The notes beneath the pieces are model-generated. The model did no database searches. It saw nothing but the letters and a program-made list of their open reading frames with translations, and had not been told where the DNA came from. Both the position numbers and the translations under genes were made by a program. From Promicromonospora iranensis (lineage in GTDB: Bacteria > Actinomycetota > Actinomycetes > Actinomycetales > Cellulomonadaceae), in assembly GCF_028994805.1 (NCBI RefSeq), contig NZ_JAJQQP010000004.1:1-64000 (forward strand): DNA of 64,000 bases, read 5' to 3'. Positions 8,768 through 16,916 of the stretch are shown in pieces. Position 1 is the stretch's first letter; every line of letters begins with the position of its first letter.

Positions 8768-8890
8768 TGCGCCGTGCGGTTCAAACGCCTCCGCACCCGC
8801 TACGAGGTCCGCGGCGATCTCCACCTCGGACTCATGTACCTGGCTCGCGCCATCATGTGCTGGCGCAAACTCCCAGGCCGGTCATTCTGA
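8768..8890 (+). pseudogene. IS5-type transposase C-terminal remnant
   Basis: The frame ending at TGA 8888-8890 reads FKRLRTRYEVRGDLHLGLMY then LARAIMCWRKLPGRSF. This is the typical C-terminal end of actinobacterial IS5-family DDE transposases (R..R.DLH.GL..LA.A..C.R.L). Only about 40 codons remain, with no DDE core and no recognisable terminal inverted repeats, so it is a decayed insertion sequence. It marks this region as a past integration site. Confidence 0.55.
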
Positions 8891-8913
8891 AACGAGGTCT
8901 TAAGGGAGTCGAT

Positions 8914-9795
8914 CTATCCAAAGCGCTTCGCGTCCTGGCTTGGGGCGAGTCCGAAGGCGCGCTTGTAGTCGCGACTGAATTGAGCCGGGCTTGCGTATCC
9001 GACCGCCTCTGAGACAGCAAACATGTTGCAAGACTGCAGGGCCACAAGTCGTCGCGCTTCGTGAAGTCGTAGCATTTTGTGGTATTGCGCTGGGGTCGTC
9101 CCTGTTGCATCTTTGAAGAGGCGATAGAAAGTCGCCACGCTCATCCCTGCGCGTAAAGCGAGATTCTCCACGGAGATCGGTGTATTGAGGTGGCTGTGCA
9201 TCCAGTCGGTCACCTGGCCGATTCTGGTCAGCGTCTCTTCGGCACGCACCATTTGCAGTAGCGCGTCTCCGCCCTCGCTGTTGAGTACGCGGTACAGGAT
9301 CTCTCTTTTCACGCCTTCCGCGAGGATGTGGGCGTCCGCTGGGAGTGCCATGAGCTGCACCAGTCGGAGGGTTGCCGAAAGGGCAGAAGGAGGCAGGGGG
9401 TGGACGCTTACTGGCTCTGCCCGCGCCGGTGGTCGCGCCGGCATCCGTGCGATCAGTTCGCCGAGAACTTGCCGGTCTATCGTCAATTCGACGGCGAGGT
9501 ATGGTGTCTCTTCCGTGGCTTGAGTAATTTCAACCAGCGCGGGAAGATCGACGGCCATAAGTACAATCTGCCCGCCGTGATAATCGATCTGCCGACTACC
9601 GAGGATTAGCCGTTTTGCACCCTGTAAGACGACATACAGCGTTGGGTGGAAGAGCGTGGGCACGGGGGCGACAGGTTCGCGAGTCACGTGTAGCGCCACG
9701 CCGCCTATCAGCGCGTGCTCCTCGGGACGGTTGAATGCAAGGACGACGCGCTCGCGCAATTCCGCTTCGATGGCGGCGCTATCACATGGTTCCAT
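8914..9795 (-). CDS. AraC family transcriptional regulator (AraC_N type)
   Basis: 293 residues. The N-terminal cupin-like AraC_N domain (about 25-180) has FHPTLYVVLQGAKRLILGSR and DYHGGQIVLMAVDLP. The C-terminal double helix-turn-helix (about 190-290) has the usual ENLALRAGMSVATFYRLFKD and GYASPAQFSRDYKRAFG. Such proteins activate a neighbouring enzyme gene in response to a small molecule. Codon use is clearly less G/C-rich than in neighbours, and the sequence looks like proteobacterial YqhC-like regulators, suggesting transfer. It lies downstream of a hydrolase gene on the same strand, separated by a strong hairpin. Confidence 0.85.
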   Translation of the reverse strand: MEPCDSAAIEAELRERVVLAFNRPEEHALIGGVALHVTREPVAPVPTLFHPTLYVVLQGAKRLILGSRQIDYHGGQIVLMAVDLPALVEITQATEETPYLAVELTIDRQVLGELIARMPARPPARAEPVSVHPLPPSALSATLRLVQLMALPADAHILAEGVKREILYRVLNSEGGDALLQMVRAEETLTRIGQVTDWMHSHLNTPISVENLALRAGMSVATFYRLFKDATGTTPAQYHKMLRLHEARRLVALQSCNMFAVSEAVGYASPAQFSRDYKRAFGLAPSQDAKRFG

Positions 9796-9818
9796 GTTGA
9801 CCTGCTCGGTCGCGAGGA

Positions 9819-9859
9819 AGGACGTGCCCGCCGTCGATGTCAGCCTGCGGGCACGTCCT
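9819..9859 (-). terminator. Hairpin between the hydrolase and AraC genes
   Basis: Perfect 13-bp inverted repeat AGGACGTGCCCGC (9819-9831) and GCGGGCACGTCCT (9847-9859) with a 15-base loop, placed 6 bp after the hydrolase stop. It probably ends or attenuates the hydrolase transcript and separates it from the AraC gene on the same strand. Confidence 0.7.
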
Positions 9860-9865
9860 ACCTAC

Positions 9866-10807
9866 TCACTTCATGTGGGTGTCGAACCACTCCAGGATTC
9901 GCTTCGGGTGACGCTGGAAATACTTGTAAGCATCCCACCGGGCCGTCGCGTCCTCGATCCAGAACATCTCCTTCTCCGTCGCACCGAGGGACACGTAAGC
10001 CTCCTCGAGGTCGTAGGGGCGGGTGATGGCGTCGTCATAGACGCCGTACGTCATGGTTGGCATCGTGACTGACGGCGCCCAATCGCTGACGTTCCCATCG
10101 GCGAGCGGCTTGCTTGTCAGCAGCTGGAATCGCCGATCCACCTCGTCGACGTACTCACTCAGGCCAGCACTCTCCAACGTCGCCTCCACGAACACGCGCG
10201 GAGACAGCAGAAGCGGCGCCACCAGGCACGCGACGTCGTCGAAAACGCGAGGGTCGGAGTGGATCGCCCGGAACGTCACACTGGCACCCATGCAGCGGGC
10301 AAAGATGCCTAGCGTCATGGAAGACAGATCCGATCGGGAGCGGATGTAGTTCAGAGTGCCGATCACATCACGTGTCTCGAAACGGTTGTTCGACATCCGG
10401 TTGCCGTTCGCGTCGCCGCTGAGACCGCAGTTGCGGAAGTCGAAGGCAAGCACGTTGTAGCCGGCGTCGTGAAGGACCTTGTAGTCCAGATTGAAGTCGA
10501 TCTCGGTGTCGTTCCCCGGGCCGAATGCCGACTTCCACGGCTCGATGTGGCTCGGGAAGCCATACCTGTTGAATCCGAACGCGTGCATGCAGACGATCAA
10601 CTTGGTGGAGCCCTCAGAGGGGATGAACCATCCCTCGAGTGGCACGCCGTCGGATGACGGGTACGAGACGTCCTCGTAGCCAAGGCCCTGATTCATCGGG
10701 GTCCGCAGGATGGGCGATCGGGAGGCGTACCCGAGGCCCGAGGCCAGCGACTCGATGGTGGATTCCGCTGTGGTGTCGAGGAGCCGAGTGGTGACGCTGT
10801 CAGCCAT
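9866..10807 (-). CDS. Alpha/beta hydrolase with cysteine at the nucleophile elbow
   Basis: 313 residues, full alpha/beta-hydrolase fold without a signal peptide. The oxyanion region is CMHAFGFNR near residue 73, strand YNVLAFDFRNCGLSG follows, and the nucleophile elbow is FARCMGAS with Cys172 where most esterases have Ser. A later DWAPSVTMPTMTYGVYDD segment probably supplies the acid. A Cys nucleophile is known in dienelactone hydrolases, so hydrolysis of a lactone or thioester is possible. The RBS GGAAGGGA precedes the ATG at 10807. Base composition is lower in G/C, as in the AraC neighbour, and the two were probably acquired together. Substrate unknown. Confidence 0.8.
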   Translation of the reverse strand: MADSVTTRLLDTTAESTIESLASGLGYASRSPILRTPMNQGLGYEDVSYPSSDGVPLEGWFIPSEGSTKLIVCMHAFGFNRYGFPSHIEPWKSAFGPGNDTEIDFNLDYKVLHDAGYNVLAFDFRNCGLSGDANGNRMSNNRFETRDVIGTLNYIRSRSDLSSMTLGIFARCMGASVTFRAIHSDPRVFDDVACLVAPLLLSPRVFVEATLESAGLSEYVDEVDRRFQLLTSKPLADGNVSDWAPSVTMPTMTYGVYDDAITRPYDLEEAYVSLGATEKEMFWIEDATARWDAYKYFQRHPKRILEWFDTHMK

Positions 10808-11085
10808 GCCAATTCCCTTCCTGGAAATCTCAGTCGTGAACTACTACTCCTCGACGCTACCCAGCAACCAGTGGGTGGTGAATGTCCACCGCAGTCAATT
10901 GCTTGCCAAATTCTCTCACGCGCGTCTTCTCGCCCATCAGACGTCGCGGCCTACGAACTGGCGGCTACCGATGAACCCTGCGTGTGGCTCACCGGTTGCG
11001 TCGTCCGACCGCTCGCCTCCCACGGCTCCGCCGAGTCTGGGTCGCCAAACCGGATCGTGGTCGCTCATCGGCGGACTGGAGACGG
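10808..11085. other. Non-coding stretch upstream of the hydrolase gene
   Basis: I see no supportable gene here. The left part must hold the minus-strand promoter and leader of the hydrolase gene. The rest is degraded sequence running up to the oxidoreductase remnant. Confidence 0.4.
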
Positions 11086-11580
11086 TCACGACGCGGCGAT
11101 GTGGTCGCCGCTGTCGAGGTCCTCGAGCAGCGTCGGATGGCCCGGCGCCCATCCGAGCAGCGCTCGGGTGTGCTCGCCAGAGGCTGGCGCCTCGGCACCG
11201 TCGATGGTGACCATGAACGGGTTGTCGAAGTGTGCTGCGGCGTCCGCGGGATCAACCGACCGGGCAGGGACGCCGAGTTTGTCGCCGATCTTCTCCGCAA
11301 TGCACCTGAACGGGATCGCGGTTTCGCCGACGCCGTGCAGTGCGCTGCCTGCCGGCACCCTTCCAGGGCAAGGCCATGCAGGCGGGCGGCATCGAGGCGG
11401 TGGACGGCGGGCAGCGGTTGGAGCCCTCTCCGACCGTAGGCCGAGATGCCGGTCCTGCGTGCGGTCGCGATCAGCATGTCGATGAAGCGCTCGGCCATAT
11501 GCGGACGGAGCACAGCGAAAGCCTGGGTTGGCCGAACTCCCCGCAGAACGGTACCCAGGATGGAGTTTCCCCGTGAGTTC
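11086..11580 (-). pseudogene. Broken NAD(P)-dependent epimerase/oxidoreductase (SDR-e type)
   Basis: Minus-strand pieces of one family lie in two frames. From about 11560 one frame reads RPTQAFAVLRPHMAERFIDM then LIATARRTGISAYGRRG and PAVHRLDAARLHGLALEG. A second frame continues from about 11358 as PAGSALHGVGETAIPFRCIA and ends in HTRALLGWAPGHPTLLEDLD. Together they match the C-terminal half of NAD-dependent epimerase/dehydratase proteins, where VHRLDAARL.RLALE and GWxPTHP.L..DL are typical. A frameshift lies near 11350 and the Rossmann N-terminus is missing. It is a decayed gene. Confidence 0.65.
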
Positions 11581-11786
11581 GTGCAGCTTCAGGCATCACA
11601 ATTCCTGAACGTCCCGCTGTCGGTGCTGCGGTACACGGCTACCCTCTGACCCGAGCTTGTACTTCCCGGGTTTGAGGGGGAATCGAAGACCCGGAAGGAG
11701 TTGCCCGCTCTTTCGCAGATTGCGGCGATGTCGGTCCGCAGATAGTCCGCAAGAAGTCCGCACCAGACCGTCCGCCTCAACACGAC

Positions 11787-11828
11787 CAACGGCCGGGAGC
11801 GTTGGAATTCCAACGCTCCCGGCCGTTG
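11787..11828. repeat. Perfect 42-base palindrome
   Basis: The arm CAACGGCCGGGAGCGTTGGA, meeting its exact reverse complement around a central AATT, gives a 42-base palindrome without any loop. There is no U-tract on either side. It may be a bidirectional terminator or a recombination or binding site. It lies in gene-free sequence next to hairpin copy B. Confidence 0.7.
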
Positions 11829-11905
11829 TCGCCCCCGCCCACCCATGCCATATGTCCGGACTGCGATCCATGAACTACCGGTGAGCAGCCGCTGAGTACG
11901 GGCTG

Positions 11906-11939
11906 ACGGGTGGTCGCCGGGGTACCGGTGGCCGCCCGT
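11906..11939. repeat. Dispersed terminator-like hairpin, copy B
   Basis: Almost identical to copy A over the stem and the following CGGTCTGTCAGGAGGACTTC, with compensating or G-U-tolerated changes (GTCGCCGGGGTACCGG against GTTGCCGGGATACCGG). Here too no intact minus-strand gene ends at the module. Confidence 0.6.
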
Positions 11940-12049
11940 TCGGTCTGTCAGGAGGACTTCGGCGGCCTTGGCCACGGGCTGTGCGCCCCTGGACGAGCTT
12001 TCCGTCCAGTCGTCCAGAAGTGGGCAGACCCGCACCGTGAAGGCTCGGG

Positions 12050-12472
12050 TTAGCGGGCGGCGAGCCGGTCCAGCAGAGCGGCACTGCGTGCGAGCAGTGC
12101 CTGTTCCTCGTCGGTGAGCTCGGCCTCGATGGCTTGCGCGAGCCAGCCGGCCCTGCGTCCTCGTTCCGCTTCGAGCGCGGCGCGGCCCGCGTCCGTCAGC
12201 TCGACGAGCGCCTTGCGGCCGTCGGTGGGGTGCGCCCGGCGGATGATCAGGTCCTGCTCCATGAGCAGCCCCACCACCCGGGCCATCGACTGGGGGCGTA
12301 CCCGCTGGTCGGCGGCGAGGTCGCTGGTGGTCATGGCGCCGTCTCGGTCGAGCGCACCGAGTACGGCGACCTGGCCCAGCGGGATGCGGTCCTCGTGCTT
12401 GACGCGTCGGGTGAGCTTGCCCATCGCGGTGCGCAGCTCAGCGGCGATCGCGGCAGATTGCGGGGTGGGCAC
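12050..12472 (-). CDS. MarR family transcriptional regulator
   Basis: 140 residues, complete MarR-type winged helix: recognition helix region MTTSDLAADQRVRPQSMARV then VGLLMEQDLIIRR, and the wing HPTDGRKALVELTDAGR. Dimerisation helices flank it. It is divergent from the enolase-family gene, with 151 bp between them containing a TGTGCA/TGCACA inverted repeat. It probably represses itself and the enolase gene and responds to a small ligand; this is inferred from gene order. Confidence 0.9.
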   Translation of the reverse strand: MPTPQSAAIAAELRTAMGKLTRRVKHEDRIPLGQVAVLGALDRDGAMTTSDLAADQRVRPQSMARVVGLLMEQDLIIRRAHPTDGRKALVELTDAGRAALEAERGRRAGWLAQAIEAELTDEEQALLARSAALLDRLAAR

Positions 12473-12502
12473 AGGTCAGTTTACCTCCCCGATCACCAGG
12501 AC

Positions 12503-12537
12503 AACTGTGCACCTAACCTGCACACCTTAACTGTGCA
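12503..12537. promoter_or_regulatory. Probable MarR operator in the marR/eno intergenic region
   Basis: TGTGCA (12506) and TGCACA (12519) form an inverted repeat with a 7-base spacer. The word AACTGTGCA occurs twice (12503 and 12529). The cluster lies between divergent starts and close to a TATGGT -10-like hexamer for the enolase gene at about 12547, the right place for a MarR repressor. Confidence 0.45.
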
Positions 12538-12623
12538 GTCTTGCTGTATGGTCTGGCGATGTCGGGCTCAGCGCCAGCGTCGTCGCAGCCGGGCCACGGC
12601 ACACGACAACGGGAAGGACTCCC

Positions 12624-13931
12624 ATGTCCACACGTACAGCCGGAACCGTCAACGCCAGCATCGAGAAGGTCACCGGCCGCCGGATCATCGACAGCCGGGG
12701 CAACCCCACGGTCGAGGTCGACATCGTCCTGGCGGACGGGTCCCTGGGGCGTGCGGCGGTCCCCTCCGGCGCCTCCACCGGCGCCCGGGAGGCCGTCGAG
12801 CTGCGCGACGGAGACGCCGCGCGTTGGCACGGCAAAGGAATCGACCGCGCGGTGGCCCACGTCAACGGCGAGATCGCGGCGTCGGTGCGCGGCCTGGACG
12901 CCGTCGACCAGGCCGGTCTCGACGCCGCGCTCGTCGCCCTCGACGGCACCGCCACGAAGTCACGGCTCGGCGCCAACGCCGTCCTCGGCGTCTCCCTCGC
13001 CGCCGCCAAGGCCGCCGCGGCGGCCCACCACCAGCCCCTGTACCGCTACCTGGGCGGCGAGGGCGCCCACCTCCTGCCGCTGCCGATGATGAACATCGTC
13101 AACGGCGGCGCCCACGCCGACAACCCGCTGGACTTCCAGGAGTTCATGATCGCGCCCGTCGGCGCGGACACCTTCGCCGAGGCCGTCCGCATGGGCAGCG
13201 AGGTCTTCCACACCCTGCGCAGCGACCTGCTGGCCGCCGGGCACTCGACGGGTGTCGGCGACGAGGGTGGCTTCGCGCCCACGCTGCGTACCGCCGAGGA
13301 GGCGCTCGACTTCGTGATGGCCGCCATCGAGCGCACCGGATACCGCCCCGGCGCGGACATCGGCCTGATCATGGACCCGGCGTCCTCGGAGTTCTTCCGC
13401 GACGGGGTGTACGACTACGTGGGCGAGGGTGTGCGCCGCACCCCCTCCGAGCAGGCCGACTACCTGGCCGGGCTCATCGACGCCTACCCGGTCCTCTCCA
13501 TCGAGGACCCGATGGCGGAGGACGACCTGGACGGCTGGCGCGAGCTGACCGCCCGCGTGGGCGACCGCTGTCAGCTCACCGGCGACGACGTGTTCTGTAC
13601 CAACGAGGCGTTGCTGCGCGAAGGCATCCGCACCGGCGTCGGCAACTCGGTCCTGGTCAAGGTCAACCAGATCGGGACCTTGACCGAGGCGCTGGCCACG
13701 GTGGCCACGGCGCACCAAGCGGGCTGGACGGTCGTCATCTCGCACCGGTCGGGCGAGACGGAGGACACCACCATCGCGGACCTGGCGGTGGCGACCGGCT
13801 GCGGTCAGATCAAGACCGGCTCCCTCTCCCGCTCCGACCGCACGGCGAAGTACAACCAGCTGATCCGGATCGAGGAGGAGCTGGGCGACGCGGCACGCTA
13901 CGCCGGCCGCTCCGCGCTGCTCCAGGCCTGA
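12624..13931 (+). CDS. eno: Enolase, probable accessory paralogue
   Basis: 435 residues. It converts 2-phosphoglycerate to phosphoenolpyruvate in glycolysis. Conserved features: [17 protein letters not shown] substrate loop, GDEGGFAP with the catalytic Glu, metal-binding [10 protein letters not shown], catalytic Lys in [10 protein letters not shown], and [10 protein letters not shown] near the end. All catalytic residues appear present. It differs from core enolases at NNVDIQEFM (here NPLDFQEFM), and its context is unusual: a divergent MarR gene within an accessory region. This suggests a second, ligand-regulated enolase rather than the housekeeping copy, which should lie elsewhere. The start ATG has AAGGAC upstream. 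Confidence 0.88.
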   Translation: MSTRTAGTVNASIEKVTGRRIIDSRGNPTVEVDIVLADGSLGRAAVPSGASTGAREAVELRDGDAARWHGKGIDRAVAHVNGEIAASVRGLDAVDQAGLDAALVALDGTATKSRLGANAVLGVSLAAAKAAAAAHHQPLYRYLGGEGAHLLPLPMMNIVNGGAHADNPLDFQEFMIAPVGADTFAEAVRMGSEVFHTLRSDLLAAGHSTGVGDEGGFAPTLRTAEEALDFVMAAIERTGYRPGADIGLIMDPASSEFFRDGVYDYVGEGVRRTPSEQADYLAGLIDAYPVLSIEDPMAEDDLDGWRELTARVGDRCQLTGDDVFCTNEALLREGIRTGVGNSVLVKVNQIGTLTEALATVATAHQAGWTVVISHRSGETEDTTIADLAVATGCGQIKTGSLSRSDRTAKYNQLIRIEEELGDAARYAGRSALLQA

Positions 13932-13966
13932 ACAGGAAGCACTCGTAGCGACGACGACGCGGGCTG

Positions 13967-14000
13967 GCGGGCGGTTGCCGGGACACCGGTGGCCGCCCGT
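13967..14000. repeat. Dispersed terminator-like hairpin, copy C
   Basis: Same module as copies A, B and D. The stem GCGGGCGGTTGCCGGG... pairs with ...CCGGTGGCCGCCCGT, followed by CCTGTCAGGAGGCCTT. It lies between the convergent enolase and MerR genes, where it can terminate both. Confidence 0.65.
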
Positions 14001-14053
14001 CCGGCCTGTCAGGAGGCCTTTGTGCGCCTCAGCCGCGGGCCGTCGGGTCAGGC

Positions 14054-14968
14054 TCAGGCCACGGGCGCGGGTGGGAGTACGTCGAAGACGCTGGCCGGTT
14101 CACCGCCGGCGTCGAGCGGGAACCACGTCGCCGCCTGGATCACCTGCCGCGCGGTGGGTAGGACGGGGGTGAGCCGGCGTCGTCGGACGTAGTCCTCGAA
14201 GGCAAGCACGTGCAGATAACCCGCGGCGGCCTCCTCGACCGGTGTCGGATCCTCGGTGGCGGCGGCCGCGAACGTGACCTCGACGCGTGCCGGGAGCGTC
14301 CCTGTCACCGGGACGACGCTCCGTCCGGTGCTGGAACGCACTCGCTCCGCGATGTGCTCGCGATCAGCCTCACCGAGGTGGACCGGACCGGGGCGGGCCA
14401 GGAGAAGCTGCCCGCCCCCGCTCCTCGTGGTCGTATCGGGAGCCGCCGTCCAGCACACGTCGGTGGCCCCGATACCGAGGTCGGTGAGCGCCTCGCCGAA
14501 CGCCTTGCCGACGGCGGGCGTCTCGACCGCCAGACCGGTGAACGTCTCGATCCTGCCTTCGATGTCCTCGGGGACGTCGAGGTCGAGGATGACGCCGACC
14601 CAGTCGAGCGCCGGGGCCTCGGAGGCGTGGGCGGTGAGGTCCGCCGGGTCGAACGCGGTGACCTGCTCGGCGACGGCAAGATAGAAGTCCTCGAGGTGGC
14701 GTCTCATCTGGACCGTCTCGCGCCACTGGTCGAAGGGGAAGCTGGTCGCCGAGGCGAGCTCGGACAAGGGGACCTGGGCGCGTCGCAGGAGGTCGGTGGT
14801 CATCCCGTGCCGGAGCTGGGAGCGTGCGTAGCGGCGGTATCCGGTGTCCGGGTCGACCGATGCCGGCGTCAGGATGCCGCGCTCGGCATAGAGGCGGAGC
14901 GCCTTGGCGGTCAGGCCGGTCATCTCCTGGAAACTGCCGGCGGTCAGGTCGTTCTTCTCGTTCTCCAT
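14054..14968 (-). CDS. MerR family regulator with GyrI-like effector region
   Basis: 304 residues from the ATG ending at 14968 (preceded by GGAGACC). The N-terminal winged helix has SFQEMTGLTAKALRLYAERG and PDTGYRRYARSQL. A coiled-coil dimer helix follows, and the C-terminal 150 residues (VCWTAAPD, VPVTGTLPARVEVTFAAAAT) resemble a GyrI-like small-molecule-binding domain. It is probably a drug- or ligand-responsive activator. Transcribed towards the enolase gene and ending near hairpin copy C. The gene upstream on the same strand is another MerR regulator. Confidence 0.82.
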   Translation of the reverse strand: MENEKNDLTAGSFQEMTGLTAKALRLYAERGILTPASVDPDTGYRRYARSQLRHGMTTDLLRRAQVPLSELASATSFPFDQWRETVQMRRHLEDFYLAVAEQVTAFDPADLTAHASEAPALDWVGVILDLDVPEDIEGRIETFTGLAVETPAVGKAFGEALTDLGIGATDVCWTAAPDTTTRSGGGQLLLARPGPVHLGEADREHIAERVRSSTGRSVVPVTGTLPARVEVTFAAAATEDPTPVEEAAAGYLHVLAFEDYVRRRRLTPVLPTARQVIQAATWFPLDAGGEPASVFDVLPPAPVA

Positions 14969-15065
14969 GGGTCTCCTGTGCTGTCGGGGTATCGGTGTCC
15001 CGAGCATGGGCGTTGCCCTTGGGGCGAGGTCAAGCAACACTGCCCGGATCCACGAGCTACCGCTG

Positions 15066-15099
15066 ACCGGTGGCTGCCGGAACACCGATGGCCGTCCGC
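15066..15099 (-). repeat. Dispersed terminator-like hairpin, copy D
   Basis: The most diverged copy of the module, placed directly after the TGA of the upstream MerR gene (15108), whose stop codon is part of the conserved GTCAGGAGG word. This is the copy that best shows a terminator role. Just upstream is CACGAGCTACCGCTGA, similar to the sequence before copies A and B. Confidence 0.65.
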
Positions 15100-15107
15100 C
15101 CGGTCCG

Positions 15108-16007
15108 TCAGGAGGTCTCCGCAGCATCAGACATCGAATGCGCGACCAGCTCCATGGAGCGTAGGCGGGCCGGGGAAAGGTCGAAAGGCATCTGTCTGAG
15201 GGTTTCCAGCACGCTCATGGACCCTTGCTCCCTGCCAGGGCTCTTGCAGGCCGCGCCCTCATCAGCGTCAGCGGGGTGCAAGGCGTCCCAGGAGTCGATG
15301 ATGGCATCGTCGCTCTCCTCCAGGCCGGACTCCTCCATGACGGCTTCCAGCGCCTTTTCGAAGGCGTATCGTTCGGCGGCTACCTGCGCCACGCGGGGGT
15401 CGTCGACAGCGACCGTGTCATCGAGGGCCTCCTCGGCGGCCTCGACCCGGTCGGATTCCGCCCGCAGATCCGGGTGGGTGGCCAGGGCGATGAAACGGGC
15501 GGCCCGGATGGCCGCGCCGAGCGGGCTGAGAAGCCGCTCGCTGACCAGCAGGTCGTCCAGGTCCGCCTGGCGCAGGGAGCCTTCGGGCAGGCTCTTGAGG
15601 CGGCTGGTGACGAAGTCGGAGAGCAGACCCATCCTGCTGCCTTCGGTGCGCATGCGCTGCACGGCAGCCCGCTGCCGCCGCAGCTCTGCTTCCTGGGCGA
15701 CGAGGGTCTCCTCCAGCCGTTCCAGGATGCCCGCGATGCCGCGGTCGGCGTCGACATCGGCAGAAGGCGTGTCGGCGAAGGCGTCACGGATGTCGTCCAG
15801 GGCGATCCCGGCGTCGGCCATCTTGCGGATCCACAGCAGTCGGATCATGTCGTCGTAGCCGTAGCGGCGACGGTCGTCGCTGCCCCGTTCGGGCTCGGGG
15901 AGCAGGCCGATCTCGTGGTAGTGACGGATTGTCCGCGGTGTCACGCCGACGAAGGCCGCCGCGTCACCGATCTTGACCTGGCGCGGCGGGATGAAGGACG
16001 AATCCAT
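15108..16007 (-). CDS. MerR family transcriptional regulator
   Basis: 299 residues from the ATG ending at 16007; an in-frame ATG at 16043 is an alternative start. The N-terminal winged helix-turn-helix is clear: VKIGDAAAFVGVTPRTIRHY then HEIGLLPEPERG and RRRYGYDDMIRLLWIRKMAD. A long coiled coil follows (ERLEETLVAQEAELRRQRAA), then a roughly 130-residue acidic helical C-terminal domain that I do not recognise. No cysteine metal-site pattern is seen, so an organic ligand is more likely than a metal. Divergent from an ATPase gene. Confidence 0.82.
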   Translation of the reverse strand: MDSSFIPPRQVKIGDAAAFVGVTPRTIRHYHEIGLLPEPERGSDDRRRYGYDDMIRLLWIRKMADAGIALDDIRDAFADTPSADVDADRGIAGILERLEETLVAQEAELRRQRAAVQRMRTEGSRMGLLSDFVTSRLKSLPEGSLRQADLDDLLVSERLLSPLGAAIRAARFIALATHPDLRAESDRVEAAEEALDDTVAVDDPRVAQVAAERYAFEKALEAVMEESGLEESDDAIIDSWDALHPADADEGAACKSPGREQGSMSVLETLRQMPFDLSPARLRSMELVAHSMSDAAETS

Positions 16008-16119
16008 GAGCAGGGCCTTCCGCAGTGGGGGACGTGAGTCCACAGGACCACATGCCGCTACGGAAGGTGCAACTCCAGGTGCCGCCCGGACGACGAGCTT
16101 GTGTCGCTAACCTGTCGAG

Positions 16120-16845
16120 GTGCTGATCGAGCGAGTGAGCGTCAAGCCGGCCCATGTCGAAGAGGGTGCCTGGCCGTGGACGGTTCCGGCCGTCGCTGAC
16201 CTCACCGCGCACGGTATGCGCTTGACCAGCAGCATCGTGATCCTGGTGGGTGCGAACGGGTCCGGCAAGTCCACCGTGCTGGAAGCCATCGCCGAGACGT
16301 ACGGGCTCGACGTGCGCGGCGGGCACGGTGGTCGCAAGTATGCCAGCGGCATGGAGACGAGCCCGTTGGGCGAGGCGCTCTTCCTGGACCGGACTCTCGC
16401 CGGAACGCGCATGACCCGACAGAACGCGAAGGGCTTCTACCTGCGTGCGGAGACCGCGTTCGGGATGCTGGCGTTCATGACCGAGGCTGGAGTCACCGGC
16501 TACGGTGACCGGTTGTCGTCGGAAGTCAGCCATGGCGAGTCGTACCTCCAGGCGATCGCCGGCAGGTTCAGCGGCCCCGGCCTCTACCTCCTGGACGAGG
16601 CCGAGGGGCCGCTGTCGTTCGAGTCCACGCTGCAGCTGCTGTACCGGTTGCAGGACCTGGTGAACGAGCACGCCGCGCAGGTCATCTACGCGACGCACTC
16701 ACCCTTGGTCGCAGCGCTGCCCGGTGCCCAGATCTTGGAGATGACGGAGGACGGGATCGCTGAGCGCACGTGGTCCGAGCTGGAATCGGTCAACCTGTGG
16801 AAGAGATTCCTCGGGCGACCGGACACCTTCTTCGACGTGCCGTAG
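16120..16845 (+). CDS. AAA/ABC-type ATPase (SMC-like, stand-alone)
   Basis: 241 residues from GTG 16120. Walker A is GANGSGKS at residues 44-51, the signature-like region is SHGESYLQAI, and Walker B is GLYLLDEAEGPLS, followed by the switch His in YATHSPLVAALPGA. The small, single-domain layout matches the AAA_23/AAA_15 predicted ATPases that resemble RecF and SMC heads. No transmembrane partner is encoded nearby, so it is not a transporter subunit. The role is unknown; some relatives belong to defence or DNA-repair systems. The next gene is an acetyltransferase on the same strand. Confidence 0.8.
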   Translation: MLIERVSVKPAHVEEGAWPWTVPAVADLTAHGMRLTSSIVILVGANGSGKSTVLEAIAETYGLDVRGGHGGRKYASGMETSPLGEALFLDRTLAGTRMTRQNAKGFYLRAETAFGMLAFMTEAGVTGYGDRLSSEVSHGESYLQAIAGRFSGPGLYLLDEAEGPLSFESTLQLLYRLQDLVNEHAAQVIYATHSPLVAALPGAQILEMTEDGIAERTWSELESVNLWKRFLGRPDTFFDVP

Positions 16846-16916
16846 GGAGACAAGTAGGCACCACCGCCCCAGATTTCGCATGCCGCGCCGTCGCCCGCCG
16901 TGAGACGCTGCGCCGC

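Larger units (their letters stand above)
11581..12049. other. Gene-free stretch with repeats
   Basis: No gene that I can support. It holds repeated words related to GTCCGCA (AGTCCGCAGATAGTCCGCAA at about 11733, also seen near 8089 and 8736), the 42-base perfect palindrome at 11787, a copy of the yajQ stop context GAACTACCGGTGA at 11871, and hairpin copy B. It looks like the scar of one or more integration or duplication events shared with the region just after yajQ. Confidence 0.5.

Noticed and set aside
8341-9012. A 223-codon frame starting in the XRE remnant as a full gene
   Set aside because: Only the first 53 codons resemble a protein family. The rest is Arg/Pro/Ser-rich and overlaps remnants in other frames and the AraC gene.
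12134-13948. A 604-codon plus-strand frame overlapping enolase
   Set aside because: Arg/Pro/Gly-rich product in a shifted frame of the enolase gene; enolase motifs are in the other frame.
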